A DNA stretch of 64,000 nucleotides from Amycolatopsis acidiphila (GTDB lineage: Bacteria > Actinomycetota > Actinomycetes > Mycobacteriales > Pseudonocardiaceae): positions 4,650,001 to 4,714,000 of the forward strand of contig NZ_CP090063.1 in assembly GCF_021391495.1 (NCBI RefSeq). Reading direction: 5' to 3'. Positions within the stretch are counted from its first letter, which is position 1, and every line of letters begins with the position of its first letter. The translations under genes and the position numbers were made by a program. Shown piece after piece: positions 10,201 to 18,859 of the stretch. A model generated the notes under the pieces. The model saw nothing but the letters and a program-made list of their open reading frames with translations, did no database searches and had not been told where the DNA came from.

Positions 10201-10264
10201 CGCTGCGCACCGTCGTTGACTCCGCCGTGCCCCGGCGATTAACGTCATCGCCGGGCTCGTTGAG

Positions 10265-10276
10265 TAATACGTATTA
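10265..10276. promoter_or_regulatory. Candidate LacI operator TAATACGTATTA
   Basis: A perfect 12-bp palindrome with a central CG, strikingly AT-rich for this DNA, 22 bp upstream of the GTG of the secreted-protein gene. It overlaps a possible -10 hexamer (TATTAT, 10272-10277). Central-CG palindromes are the usual LacI-family operator form, and a LacI gene ends 64 bp upstream. Confidence 0.65.
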
Positions 10277-10298
10277 TCATAACTTCGAGGAGGCGGTT

Positions 10299-12220
10299 GT
10301 GACGGAAAGGTACGCCCGGAGAACGGTTCTCGGTGCCGTCGCGGGTGCGTCGCTGCTCGGGGTGCTCGGCACGCGGACGGCCTCGGCGGAGGTCCCCGCC
10401 CCGGCCGGGCCCTACCCGCCGCTCGCCCCGCTCCCGCCCGGCGCGCCCGTCCGGCGGCCGTTCTCCCCGCTGGAGCAACGGTTCGGCCCGTACCTGGCGA
10501 TCCTGCCGGGCATGGTCAACGACATCGTGACCACCGATCCGGCCACCCTCGGATACATGGGCGGCGGCTGGTGGCGCACGCCGAGCGCCCCGTACAACTC
10601 CCGTGTGCAGGAGCACGTGTACACGCTGAGCTGGTTCTACGCGAACCACCGCAGCTGGAACCCGTACGCGGGCGACAGCGCGTTGCTCAACCGGCTCGAA
10701 GCCGCGGTGACGCACTACCTGAACCTGCAGCACGCCGACGGCTCCTGGCCGGAGTACGAGATCACCGAGGAGTCCAAGGCCGCCACCGGGTTCGGGCTGG
10801 GCTACCTGGCCAAGACGCTCGCGAACCTACGCCAGGCGGGCGCCCTGCCCGCCCGCCGCACCGAGATCGAGGCCGCGCTGCGCCAGGGCATGACCTGGTT
10901 CCTGAACCCGGCCAACCCGATCTGGGCGGACACCATCGAATACGCGAACCAGAACGCGGCGGGCCTGTCCTCGTCGCAGCTGGCACTGAAGCTCACCCCG
11001 GACGCGGCGCTGCTGGCCAAGCTGAACGACCGGATCGGGTTCCTGGCCGAGCACGGACAGAGTCCGGCCGGGTTCTTCTACGAGCCGACCGGGATGGACA
11101 TCAACTACAACTTCGAGGTGATGCTGCCCGAGATCGCCGAGATCCACGCGCTGACCGGGAACCGCACCGTGCTCGACATGGCACGCAAGTTCGCCGGCTG
11201 GTTCGGCTACAACGTGCTGCGCGAACCCGACGGCTCCGGTTCCCTGACCTACGTCGCGATGTCGAGCCGCACCCACACGTCCTTCTACGACAACGTGATC
11301 CCCGATCCGGACCGCACCAACCTCGGCTCGCTGTTCGTGCCGGAGGTCCCCGCGCTCGGCGCGTTCTTCACCTCCCGCGAGGACCGGGCGGCCACCCGCG
11401 CGCAGTGGGCGCGGTCGGGCGATCCCGTGCTGGGGCCGGCCAAACAGGACACCTCGCCCGGATCCTCGCCCACGTCTCCTACGGCGAGGCTTTCCCTTCC
11501 CACGGCGCGAAACAGGCCTCCATCGCGCAGCTGCCGTACCTGCGGTCCGCGAACTTCGCGGTGCAGCTGCGGGACCCGAAATTGGACCAGACCTATACCT
11601 ACGTCCGCCGCCCGCACCTCTACCTCACGGGGTTCTGGGGCACCCGGCCCTCGAGCTACGTTCGCGCCGCCCAGGGCATGCTGTGGCATCCGCGGGCGGG
11701 CACGGTCGTGAACTCCCAGCAGGACGACACGCAGTGCTGGGCGAGCCTGCTGCCCAACGGGAACCCGGACGCGCGCAGCGACCTGGCCGCGGAGTTCCTC
11801 ATCGGGGAGCGGGCGTGGGACGGCAGTGCCCAGGTGCCGGGTTCGGCGCCGGTCGTGGTCCGCTACGGCCTGCCCGACGGGCGGATCCGCACCGAGCTGA
11901 CGATCACCCAGGACACGGTGACCCGGTCGGTGCAGGGCACGAGCGCGCTCACCGAGCAGATCCCGCTGGTGCTGCGGCCGGACGACCGGGTCGCGTTCGC
12001 CGACGGAACACCGGTGTCCTACAACGCCAACGCGGCCGCGACCGCCACCGGGCTCACGATCCGCCGCGGCGGCACGACGATCGCGATCAGCTGGGGCAGC
12101 CCGCTGGCGGCGACGGTCACGGCCACCACCGTGACGTTCCTGCGGGACGCCGCGCGGCGGCTGCACGTCCTGCGGATCCCGCACGGCGGCACGCTCACCA
12201 CGTCGATCCGGCTGCGCTGA
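10299..12220 (+). pseudogene. TAT-exported protein of unknown function, frameshifted
   Basis: The start is GTG at 10299, with AGGAGG five bases upstream. A twin-arginine signal (RYARRTVLGAVAGASLLG) occupies residues 4-25 and ends at TASA. The body has alternating helices and tryptophan-rich motifs such as HADGSWPEY, suggestive of an alpha/alpha-toroid carbohydrate-active fold, but I do not recognise the family. Sense coding runs in one frame to about 11440 and in another from about 11460 to the TGA at 12218-12220, so one base has been lost near GGCCAAACAGGACACC. Intact, it would be about 640 residues. The cause may be true decay or a sequencing indel. The operator upstream looks intact. Confidence 0.75.
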
Positions 12221-12229
12221 CGCCTCGTG

Positions 12230-12266
12230 GCCGCCTGTGGCGTCCCCAGTGGACACCGCAGGCGGC
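12230..12266. terminator. Long hairpin after the TAT-protein gene
   Basis: Arms 12230-12245 (GCCGCCTGTGGCGTCC) and 12251-12266 pair over 16 positions with one mismatch and one G-U pair, around a 5-base loop. It begins 10 bases after the TGA at 12220. It also touches the stop of the short minus-strand frame at 12266, so it may act in both directions. Confidence 0.65.
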
Positions 12267-12481
12267 TACGACGACTGGTCGTGCTGTCCCTGCTGGAGCC
12301 GGCGCCAGGCGAGCCGGAACGGGTCCCGCCCGTGCACGCGACCGGTCTTGACGTCGAACCGCGCCGCGAAGAGAGCCTGCTCGGCCACCCGCGCGTCCAC
12401 CTGATGATCCTTGCAGCGTTTCAGATAAGTTCGGAGTCCTCGTCCCTCATCCACATCTTGCAGAGTGCCTACGCGAGCCAC
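12266..12481 (-). CDS. Possible small protein, unrecognised
   Basis: A 71-codon frame starting at GTG 12481 and ending at TAG beside the hairpin at 12230-12266. Its second half (ARFDVKTGRVHGRDPFRLAW) has the third-position G/C bias of real genes; the first half is more AT-rich and less gene-like. It may be a genuine small gene or the surviving C-terminus of a larger one damaged with the CGNR gene upstream. No ribosome site was found. Family unknown. Confidence 0.35.
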   Translation of the reverse strand: MARVGTLQDVDEGRGLRTYLKRCKDHQVDARVAEQALFAARFDVKTGRVHGRDPFRLAWRRLQQGQHDQSS

Positions 12482-13235
12482 GGCGGGCTAGCCCAGCCGG
12501 AACAGTTCACCATGTCGGGGGACGCGAGGACGCCGCTGGAGTCCCGCCCGAGCACGTCGACCTGAAGCGCAGCGCGCGGTCGCGGTGTGCGTCCAGTCCG
12601 GCCACGATCGCGGGTTGGCGCTGCTGGGCGCGGGGGCGAGTGCGACCGCGAGTCCTCAAGGGACGCCGCCTGCGACTTCCGGGCCCGGTAGTGCGCGGCC
12701 TTGACCCGGTTGCCGCACTCGTCCATGCCGCACCACCGCCGGTTCCCGGCACGGGAGGCGTCCACGAAGATCCGGGTGCAGCGCTCGCCCTCGCATTCGC
12801 GGACACGCACCTGCCCGGTCCGGGACAGCAGGTCCGCGGCCGAGCGCGCCACCTCCCCCGCGATCGCGCGCGCTCCCCCGGTGGGGCTGAGGCCCTTCGG
12901 GGTGAGCTCGTAGCGCGGCGGCTGCGCCTGCGCCCAGGCGTTGAGCGCTTCGACGTCCTCGGGCGCCCGGCGAAGCCCGGCGAGGGTAGCGGAGAAGAGC
13001 CGGTAGGTCGTCTCGCGGAACTCGCACAGCCACGCGAAGTCGTTCTCCCGCAACGGTGGCGCCTCGGTCAGGAGGTTCGCCTCGACCGCCCGCGGGCCGC
13101 GTCCGCGGGGGCGGTCAGCAGCTCCTCGGGCTCGTCCCGCCGCCACTTCAGCGTGCCGGCCAGGTCCAGCGCGAGGTTTCCACTGACGAACACGAAGCTC
13201 AACTTCGCGACCAGCAGGGAGAACCTGGAGACCAT
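12469..13235 (-). pseudogene. CGNR zinc-finger (ABATE-domain) regulator, frameshifted
   Basis: The N-terminal ABATE-type segment (FVSGNLALDLAGTLKWRR, about 13120-13200) is in one frame. The rest, from EANLLTEAPPLRENDFAWLC to the C-terminal zinc finger RECEGERCTRIFVDAS and RWCGMDECGNRVKAAHYRAR, is in another. The break lies near 13085-13115, in the run GTCCGCGGGGGCGG. The family is DNA-binding regulators of about 180-200 residues with a CGNR treble-clef finger. The roughly 70-residue arginine/proline-rich tail beyond 12660 is unlike the family and is probably out-of-frame readthrough, so the true 3' end is uncertain. Confidence 0.7.
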
Positions 13236-13373
13236 CCTCGCCCGGCTCGCCGCCGCACTCGAGGACAGGCGCGCGACCGGTGATTGCGCACCGGACAGGA
13301 TTCGGACAGGTACCCACCGAAGATCTTGACGCCGCCCGGGGCGGCATCGAAAACTGGGAGGCGACTTCGCGCT

Positions 13374-13385
13374 GACAACGTTGTC
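13374..13385. promoter_or_regulatory. Candidate LacI operator GACAACGTTGTC
   Basis: A perfect 12-bp palindrome centred on CG, 32 bp upstream of the discoidin-protein ATG. The form is common for actinobacterial LacI-family operators. It shares the ACGT core with the palindrome at 10265-10276 but has different flanks. Confidence 0.6.
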
Positions 13386-13417
13386 GAGGCCTCCCGCGGG
13401 CCGGAAAGTGGTGGTGG

Positions 13418-16400
13418 ATGGCCGAGCACGCATTCCGGGTCAACCGCCGGCAGGCGCTGCAGGCGGCGGGTGCGCTGGCGGCGGCCACGGGTCTCGCCGG
13501 CATGGCCGCCCCGGCCGTGGCGGCGGCACCCGGGGACCGGCCGGGTGCGGCACCCGACCTGGTCGCCGCGACGTACTACCGCGTGCTACTGCGCCACACC
13601 CAGTGGGCCGAACAGCAATTCGACGCCACGCTCGGCTACTACCGCGCCACCGACTTCTCCTTCGCCGTCGTGCTCGGCAACGCCGTCCTGCTCACCCGCG
13701 GCGACTACGACGCCGCACTGGCCGGCGTCGACCGGGAAACCCTGCGCGCCCACACCCTCGCGACGATCAGGCACTTCGCCGCCGGCAACGTCGTCGCGGG
13801 CGGCTCGGAATGGGGCGAGACCCTGTTCTTCGACACCACCTTCCAGTCCTACTTCGTCCTCGCCGCACGTCTACTGTGGACGGATCTGGACGACGCGACG
13901 CGGGCGGCGGTGGACCGGATCGTCCGCGGGCAGGCGGCGTACACCGCCTCGCTGGGCACCGCCGACGACCCGCGCTCGGGTGGCTGGACGCCGAACGGAC
14001 TGACCGGCGGGTTCGTCGGCGACACCAAGCTGGAGGAGATGGGCGTCTACGCGCAGTCGCTCGCGCCCGCGCTGGCCTGGGCCGCGGACGATCCCGCGGC
14101 GCCGCGGTGGCGCGAGCTGTTCGGGCGGTGGAGCCGCAACGAAACCGGGCTCCCGGCGGCGGACCTGGCCACCCCCACGCTCGTCGACGGCGTCGCAGTG
14201 TCGGCGAACACCGCGGCGAACCTCTACGACACCTTCATCGTCGAGAACCACGGCTCCTTCGGCCCGCACTACCAGGAGGAGCTCTGGCGGACCTCCGGCC
14301 GCAACGCGATCCACTTCCTGCTCGCCGGGCAGCCGCTGCCACGGGTGCTCACCGCGCAGCCGAACGGCGAGCGGCTCTGGCGCACGATCCTGCTCGCGAT
14401 GAGCGACGCGGGCGAGCCGCTGATGCCGATGGTCAACGACCGCGAGCACCTCTACGGCCGGGACGTGATCCCGCTGGCGTTCCGCTCCCAGGTCCTCGAC
14501 GACCCCTTCGCCGCGCGGGCCGAGGCGGAGCTCGCGGCCCGGCTGGAGCCGTACCAGGACTACGCCCCGGCGATCCGGATCACGAAGTTCTCCGGCGAAC
14601 CGAAGTACGAGCCCGAGGCCCGCGCCGAGCTCGCGATCAGCTACCTGCTGCACGAATGGCGTGCCCGCCGGTCGCCCGCGGTGACCCCGGTTTCGCGGGA
14701 GCGCCTGTTCCAGACCGCGAGCGGGGTGCGGGACTTCGGCGACGGGCCGGGTCTCGTGGCGCAACAGAGCGCGGCGGCGTGGGCCGGGGCGGTGAGCAAG
14801 CCCGGGTTCACGAAGTTCGCCTGGCAGCCGGCGCACGACGACTGGCTGTTCGTGGTCAGCGGCGCCACCCCGATGTTCCTGCCCGCCACGAGCCTCTCCC
14901 CCACGCGCCGGGCCACCAGCGTGTACCTGGCCGTCCGCGACGGGTTCGACGGCTCCAGCACGGTGCTCTCGTTCGCCGGCGGCCGGGCGGGCCTGGCCAC
15001 CCTGCCGACGGGTTCGGTCGTCTACGCCAGTTCCGGGCTCGGCACCGGCGACGGTCAGGTCTCGGTGCAGAACCTGACCATGCCAGGGGTCGCCGGTCTC
15101 GACGGGGACCGCACCTACACCTTCGCCGAGGGCAGGGTCTCGGTGCCGTCGGTCGATTCGGGCAAGCGCGGTGGCATCCAGCCCCCGGCCGGGGTGACCA
15201 GGGTGGACGAGCTGGTGTTCGCCGCGACCTCCGTGCGCTACGTGCGGGTGCTCGGCGTTACACCGCATCCCGTCTACGGCTACTCGCTGTTCGAGGTCGA
15301 GGTCCGCGACGGCGCCACCGGCCCGGACCTCGCGCTGAACCGGCCGGCCTCGGCTTCCTCGGCCGACGCCGGACGCGACGCGGCGTACACTGTGGACGGT
15401 TCCTACAGCACGCGGTGGGCCGTGGCCAAGGCGGAGCGTCCCCGCGCGGACAGCTGGCTCGCCGTGGACCTCGGCGCGTCCGTGCGGGTCGACCGGGTGC
15501 GGTTGTTCTGGGAGTCCGCCGCCGGCAGCGAGTACCTGATCCAGGGTTCGGCGGACGGTACCGGGTGGCAGGAGCTCGCCGCGTACCCGGACCCGGACGT
15601 GCGCAGCGAAGGCGGCTGGCTCTCGGTCGACGACCGCGCGGGGTTCGTGGTGCGCGGGCCGAACCCGCTGACCGTGCACGGGGACCGGATCGTGCTCTCC
15701 GACGGTCCGGACGCGCCGGTTCTCGTCGAGGGCTACGTGGGCCGCTCCGCGGACGCACTCGCCGCGATCCGGCGGCAGCAGGCGCCGGTGGTGTCCGCGA
15801 GCACCGTGCAGGCGAGCCTCGTGGACGGCTACCTCTGCGTGTTCAACCTCGGCACCGCCGCGGCCACGGTCACCGTGACCGTCCCCGGCACACAGGACGT
15901 CCCGTTGTTCCAAGGCATCCAGACGGTCGGCGCCGACGGCAGCGCGCTGCGGGTCAGCCTCGACGCCGGGAGCGGACGGCTGTTCGCGCCCCGGTTCCGG
16001 CTGCGCGGCCGGGTTCCCGCGGGCACCACGGTAACCGTCCACAACGGACAGACCGTGGACTTCACCGGACCGCGGTCCCTGCTGCTGCTCGCCCATCCGT
16101 CCGGCCGGACGCTGCCGGTGCAGGTGAGCCCGGGCCGTACCAGGACGGTGGTCGTGCCGGGCGTGACGGCGTTCCCGCTGGACGACCTCGCGCTCGGCGC
16201 CGACACGTTCCCGGCGCCGCCGGTCCTGCCACCGGGCATGACGGACCCGGCCGCCGCAGTGGACGGGGACGGGAGGACGTCGTGGACGCCGGGGCCGAGC
16301 GGGCGGATGGTGGTGGACTTGGGCGCGGTGCGGATGATCGGCGACGTGGTCCTGGACTGGGCCGGTGGCCGGCTGCCGGCCGTCGAACTGGGCCTGAGCC

Positions 16401-16558
16401 ACGACGGCCGCGCCTACACCCCGGTTCCCGCGCGAGGCCGGACAGCGCGGCGAACGGAGATCCCCGTCGACGCCGAAGGCCGCTACGTCTCGGTCGCCAC
16501 CCCGTCCTGGCGCGCGGGAGACGCGCCACTGACCTCGGTGACGGCGCATCCGGCCTAG
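13418..16558 (+). CDS. TAT-secreted discoidin (F5/8 type C) domain protein, putative polysaccharide-acting
   Basis: A 1046-residue protein. The twin-arginine signal (RVNRRQALQAAGALAAATG) at residues 7-30 ends near APAVAAAP. A large helical N-terminal region (40-500) resembles alpha/alpha-toroid lyases or glycosidases. A discoidin-like module follows at about 635-790 (LALNRPASASSADAG, TVDGSYSTRWAV), then beta-rich segments and a second short discoidin-like stretch near 940-1045 (AVDGDGRTSWTP, VVDLGAV). It probably binds and acts on a glycan outside the cell; the enzymatic class is not assignable by eye. A candidate LacI operator lies just upstream. It may be a paralogue in role to the frameshifted gene at 10299. 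Confidence 0.8.
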   Translation: MAEHAFRVNRRQALQAAGALAAATGLAGMAAPAVAAAPGDRPGAAPDLVAATYYRVLLRHTQWAEQQFDATLGYYRATDFSFAVVLGNAVLLTRGDYDAALAGVDRETLRAHTLATIRHFAAGNVVAGGSEWGETLFFDTTFQSYFVLAARLLWTDLDDATRAAVDRIVRGQAAYTASLGTADDPRSGGWTPNGLTGGFVGDTKLEEMGVYAQSLAPALAWAADDPAAPRWRELFGRWSRNETGLPAADLATPTLVDGVAVSANTAANLYDTFIVENHGSFGPHYQEELWRTSGRNAIHFLLAGQPLPRVLTAQPNGERLWRTILLAMSDAGEPLMPMVNDREHLYGRDVIPLAFRSQVLDDPFAARAEAELAARLEPYQDYAPAIRITKFSGEPKYEPEARAELAISYLLHEWRARRSPAVTPVSRERLFQTASGVRDFGDGPGLVAQQSAAAWAGAVSKPGFTKFAWQPAHDDWLFVVSGATPMFLPATSLSPTRRATSVYLAVRDGFDGSSTVLSFAGGRAGLATLPTGSVVYASSGLGTGDGQVSVQNLTMPGVAGLDGDRTYTFAEGRVSVPSVDSGKRGGIQPPAGVTRVDELVFAATSVRYVRVLGVTPHPVYGYSLFEVEVRDGATGPDLALNRPASASSADAGRDAAYTVDGSYSTRWAVAKAERPRADSWLAVDLGASVRVDRVRLFWESAAGSEYLIQGSADGTGWQELAAYPDPDVRSEGGWLSVDDRAGFVVRGPNPLTVHGDRIVLSDGPDAPVLVEGYVGRSADALAAIRRQQAPVVSASTVQASLVDGYLCVFNLGTAAATVTVTVPGTQDVPLFQGIQTVGADGSALRVSLDAGSGRLFAPRFRLRGRVPAGTTVTVHNGQTVDFTGPRSLLLLAHPSGRTLPVQVSPGRTRTVVVPGVTAFPLDDLALGADTFPAPPVLPPGMTDPAAAVDGDGRTSWTPGPSGRMVVDLGAVRMIGDVVLDWAGGRLPAVELGLSHDGRAYTPVPARGRTARRTEIPVDAEGRYVSVATPSWRAGDAPLTSVTAHPA

Positions 16559-16618
16559 CTCACTGAGCCGAACGGCCGTAATTCCTCACTGTTTCGGTTC
16601 CGGCCGTTTCGGACGGTG

Positions 16619-18859
16619 ATGTCAGCGCGTCTCCAAGACGTGGACGGGATGGACAGTCTCCGGCACGCGATCGCGACGATACCCATTCCCGGGGCGCCGC
16701 CACGGCTTTCGCACTCGGGCGCGGCCATCGGCCTGGCGTTGCTGGACACCTCGTTGCGGCTCAACCACGTGCGCAGGCTGACCGAGCGGCTCACGGTCGT
16801 CGAGCACGGCAGCGCGCGGCGCATCACCGAGGTCGACGTCGGCCTCAAACTGCTCGACGAGGGCCAGCGCCAGGCGACCGCGCAGCTGCACGACCTGCTC
16901 GGCAAGGAGCACGGGGTGCGCGCCCCCGCCGGCGGCCCGCGGCAGCGGTCGCTGTGGGTGCCGCTGGCCCGGCTGCCCCGCCGCGACGTCTCGCCGGTGG
17001 ACGTCTACGACAGCGCCGGGCAGAAGCTGCCGCGGTTGACCCAGCACGAGGCGTCCCGCCTGCTCGCCTCGGGGCTTTACCTGCTGCTGCGCGGAATCCT
17101 CGCCGGCGACGAGCACGCCCAGTCGGCGAAACACGAGCTGAACACGTTCCTGTACCAGGTGCACGAACCCCGCTGGCTGGTGCAGCAGGCGCTGCTGACC
17201 CTGCTCACCGAACGCAACCACCCGGCGGACGAGTTCGTCCTGCCGCCCGCGGCGGGCACCGTCCCCGGCTACGGCAGGCAGTGCCGGGACATGGCGCTGC
17301 AGGTGCTCGGCCATCATGCGGACCTGCTGGTCGAGTACGCGCAGCTGCTCGACGTCGCGGTGCGCGACTACCTGCTCGTCGTCGCGCTGGACGACTCGGT
17401 CGACGAGCACCGCCTCACCTACGAAACCCCGTTGCACGTCGACGCCCGCGCGCCGTGGTGGACCGAGCAGCGGCGACGCCTCCTGGCCAGCCGCCGCGGC
17501 TACTTCGTCGCCTACGAGACCACGATCCCGGCCACGCTGAAGTCCTATCACCTGGTGGCCGGCACCTCCCCCGAGGCGGAGATCAGCCGGATGTACCTGT
17601 CCACCGACTCCGACCGCCATCTGGTCGAGGGGCTGGCCGCGGACCTGGAGTCCCTGGCCGAACGGCAGGAGGCCGCGGGCCTGCAGGAGTCGGGCGGCGC
17701 CACGCACAAGATCCTGGAGCTGCAGGCGCAGACGGTGCTGCGCAGGCTCGCGGACCTGTTGCGGCGCCGCAAGTGGGAGGCGGGCCAGTCGGGCGTGGAG
17801 CTGCCCGAGGAGAACCTGCCGGTCGCGCACCTGCTCGCGGCGGCGGCGATCACCGGGGACGCGGTCCGCACCGAGACCAACGAGCTGGACAACTCGCTGC
17901 GGCGGCATCCGGAGTTCACCGTGGCGAACCTGCGGGCCGCGGGGTGGGAGCTGACGGACCGGGAGCTGGGCCAGGACCTGGTGCTGGTCGGCACCGTCAG
18001 CGACAACGAGGCCCGCGCCTACTGGCGGAGGTCGGGCCGCGACGACGTGCGCGGCGAGCAGGTGCGTGTGCGGGCGGGGCTGGTGCTCAAGGACTCCACG
18101 AAGTCGGGACCGCTCAACGTGCTGGTCTACGCCCTGGCCGTCGCCATGGTCTCCTTCGTGCTCGGCTGGCTGCTCGCCCGCACGCCCTGGCCCTACGGAC
18201 GGGCGGCCACCGCCGCGCTCGCGCACATCGGGGACGGCCAGTCGGTGATCACCATGCTGCTGCTGGTGCCGGGCTTCCTCTACACCCGGCTGTCCCTGCC
18301 GCCCCGGCGGACCGTGGTCGGCTACCTCGGCACGCTGCCGAGGGCGCTGGGACAGCTGAGCATCGCGGCGGCGGCCGCGTTCGCCGCGACGATCGCCACC
18401 CAGAGCCCCGGCCGGCTCGTGCAGCTCTCGCTGACCGTCGCGGTGGGGCTGCCGGTGCTCGCCGCGTTGTTCCTGTTCGCCCAGCGCTCCTGGCACGAGT
18501 CGGCGGTACCGCTGTCGCGGATCGGCGTGCCACGCTGGGTGGGCACGACCGCCCGGACGCGGCGGCGCCCGCGCCTGCCCAACGTCCGCTTCGACTCTTC
18601 TGGGGGTACCGATGGCTCTCCTACCCGGGGATCCGGGCGCGTCGATCCGCAACGTGGCAGACCTGGCCAGGGCGGGGTTCGAGATCGCCCGCCGTCCGGT
18701 GACCAAAGTGGACTACGAGGTGCACCACATCCGGGCGCGGCAAGGATATTTACGCGATCTCACCACCGGCGCGACCTTCTTGGAGACATTGTGCTCGGCG
18801 ACCAACGGCGGCGGCGTCGCGATCGGGACGCGTACCCGCAAGCCGGCGGACGAGGCTGA
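16619..18859 (+). CDS. Unrecognised protein with four C-terminal membrane segments
   Basis: I do not recognise this family. The first 490 residues are soluble and rich in charged helices. Four hydrophobic segments follow at about 499-520, 544-560, 577-595 and 604-622, then a basic tail. ATG 16619 is used; GTG 16616 is in frame just before it. The frame runs to 18859, but from about 18605 its third positions lose G/C bias while the next gene's frame gains it. The true 3' end is therefore probably near 18610, and the last 80 residues are likely spurious, perhaps from a lost base in the GGGGG at 18602-18606. It pairs with the next gene as an uncharacterised two-gene unit. Confidence 0.65.
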   Translation: MSARLQDVDGMDSLRHAIATIPIPGAPPRLSHSGAAIGLALLDTSLRLNHVRRLTERLTVVEHGSARRITEVDVGLKLLDEGQRQATAQLHDLLGKEHGVRAPAGGPRQRSLWVPLARLPRRDVSPVDVYDSAGQKLPRLTQHEASRLLASGLYLLLRGILAGDEHAQSAKHELNTFLYQVHEPRWLVQQALLTLLTERNHPADEFVLPPAAGTVPGYGRQCRDMALQVLGHHADLLVEYAQLLDVAVRDYLLVVALDDSVDEHRLTYETPLHVDARAPWWTEQRRRLLASRRGYFVAYETTIPATLKSYHLVAGTSPEAEISRMYLSTDSDRHLVEGLAADLESLAERQEAAGLQESGGATHKILELQAQTVLRRLADLLRRRKWEAGQSGVELPEENLPVAHLLAAAAITGDAVRTETNELDNSLRRHPEFTVANLRAAGWELTDRELGQDLVLVGTVSDNEARAYWRRSGRDDVRGEQVRVRAGLVLKDSTKSGPLNVLVYALAVAMVSFVLGWLLARTPWPYGRAATAALAHIGDGQSVITMLLLVPGFLYTRLSLPPRRTVVGYLGTLPRALGQLSIAAAAAFAATIATQSPGRLVQLSLTVAVGLPVLAALFLFAQRSWHESAVPLSRIGVPRWVGTTARTRRRPRLPNVRFDSSGGTDGSPTRGSGRVDPQRGRPGQGGVRDRPPSGDQSGLRGAPHPGAARIFTRSHHRRDLLGDIVLGDQRRRRRDRDAYPQAGGRG

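Noticed and set aside
13871..16549. An 892-codon minus-strand open frame
   Set aside because: It is antisense to the discoidin protein. The plus frame has the TAT signal, domains and G/C third-position bias.
16559..16613. Terminator hairpin after the discoidin gene
   Set aside because: CCGAACGGCCG and CGGCCGTTTCGG pair only imperfectly with a 20-base-plus loop, and the second arm abuts the next start. Too weak to call.
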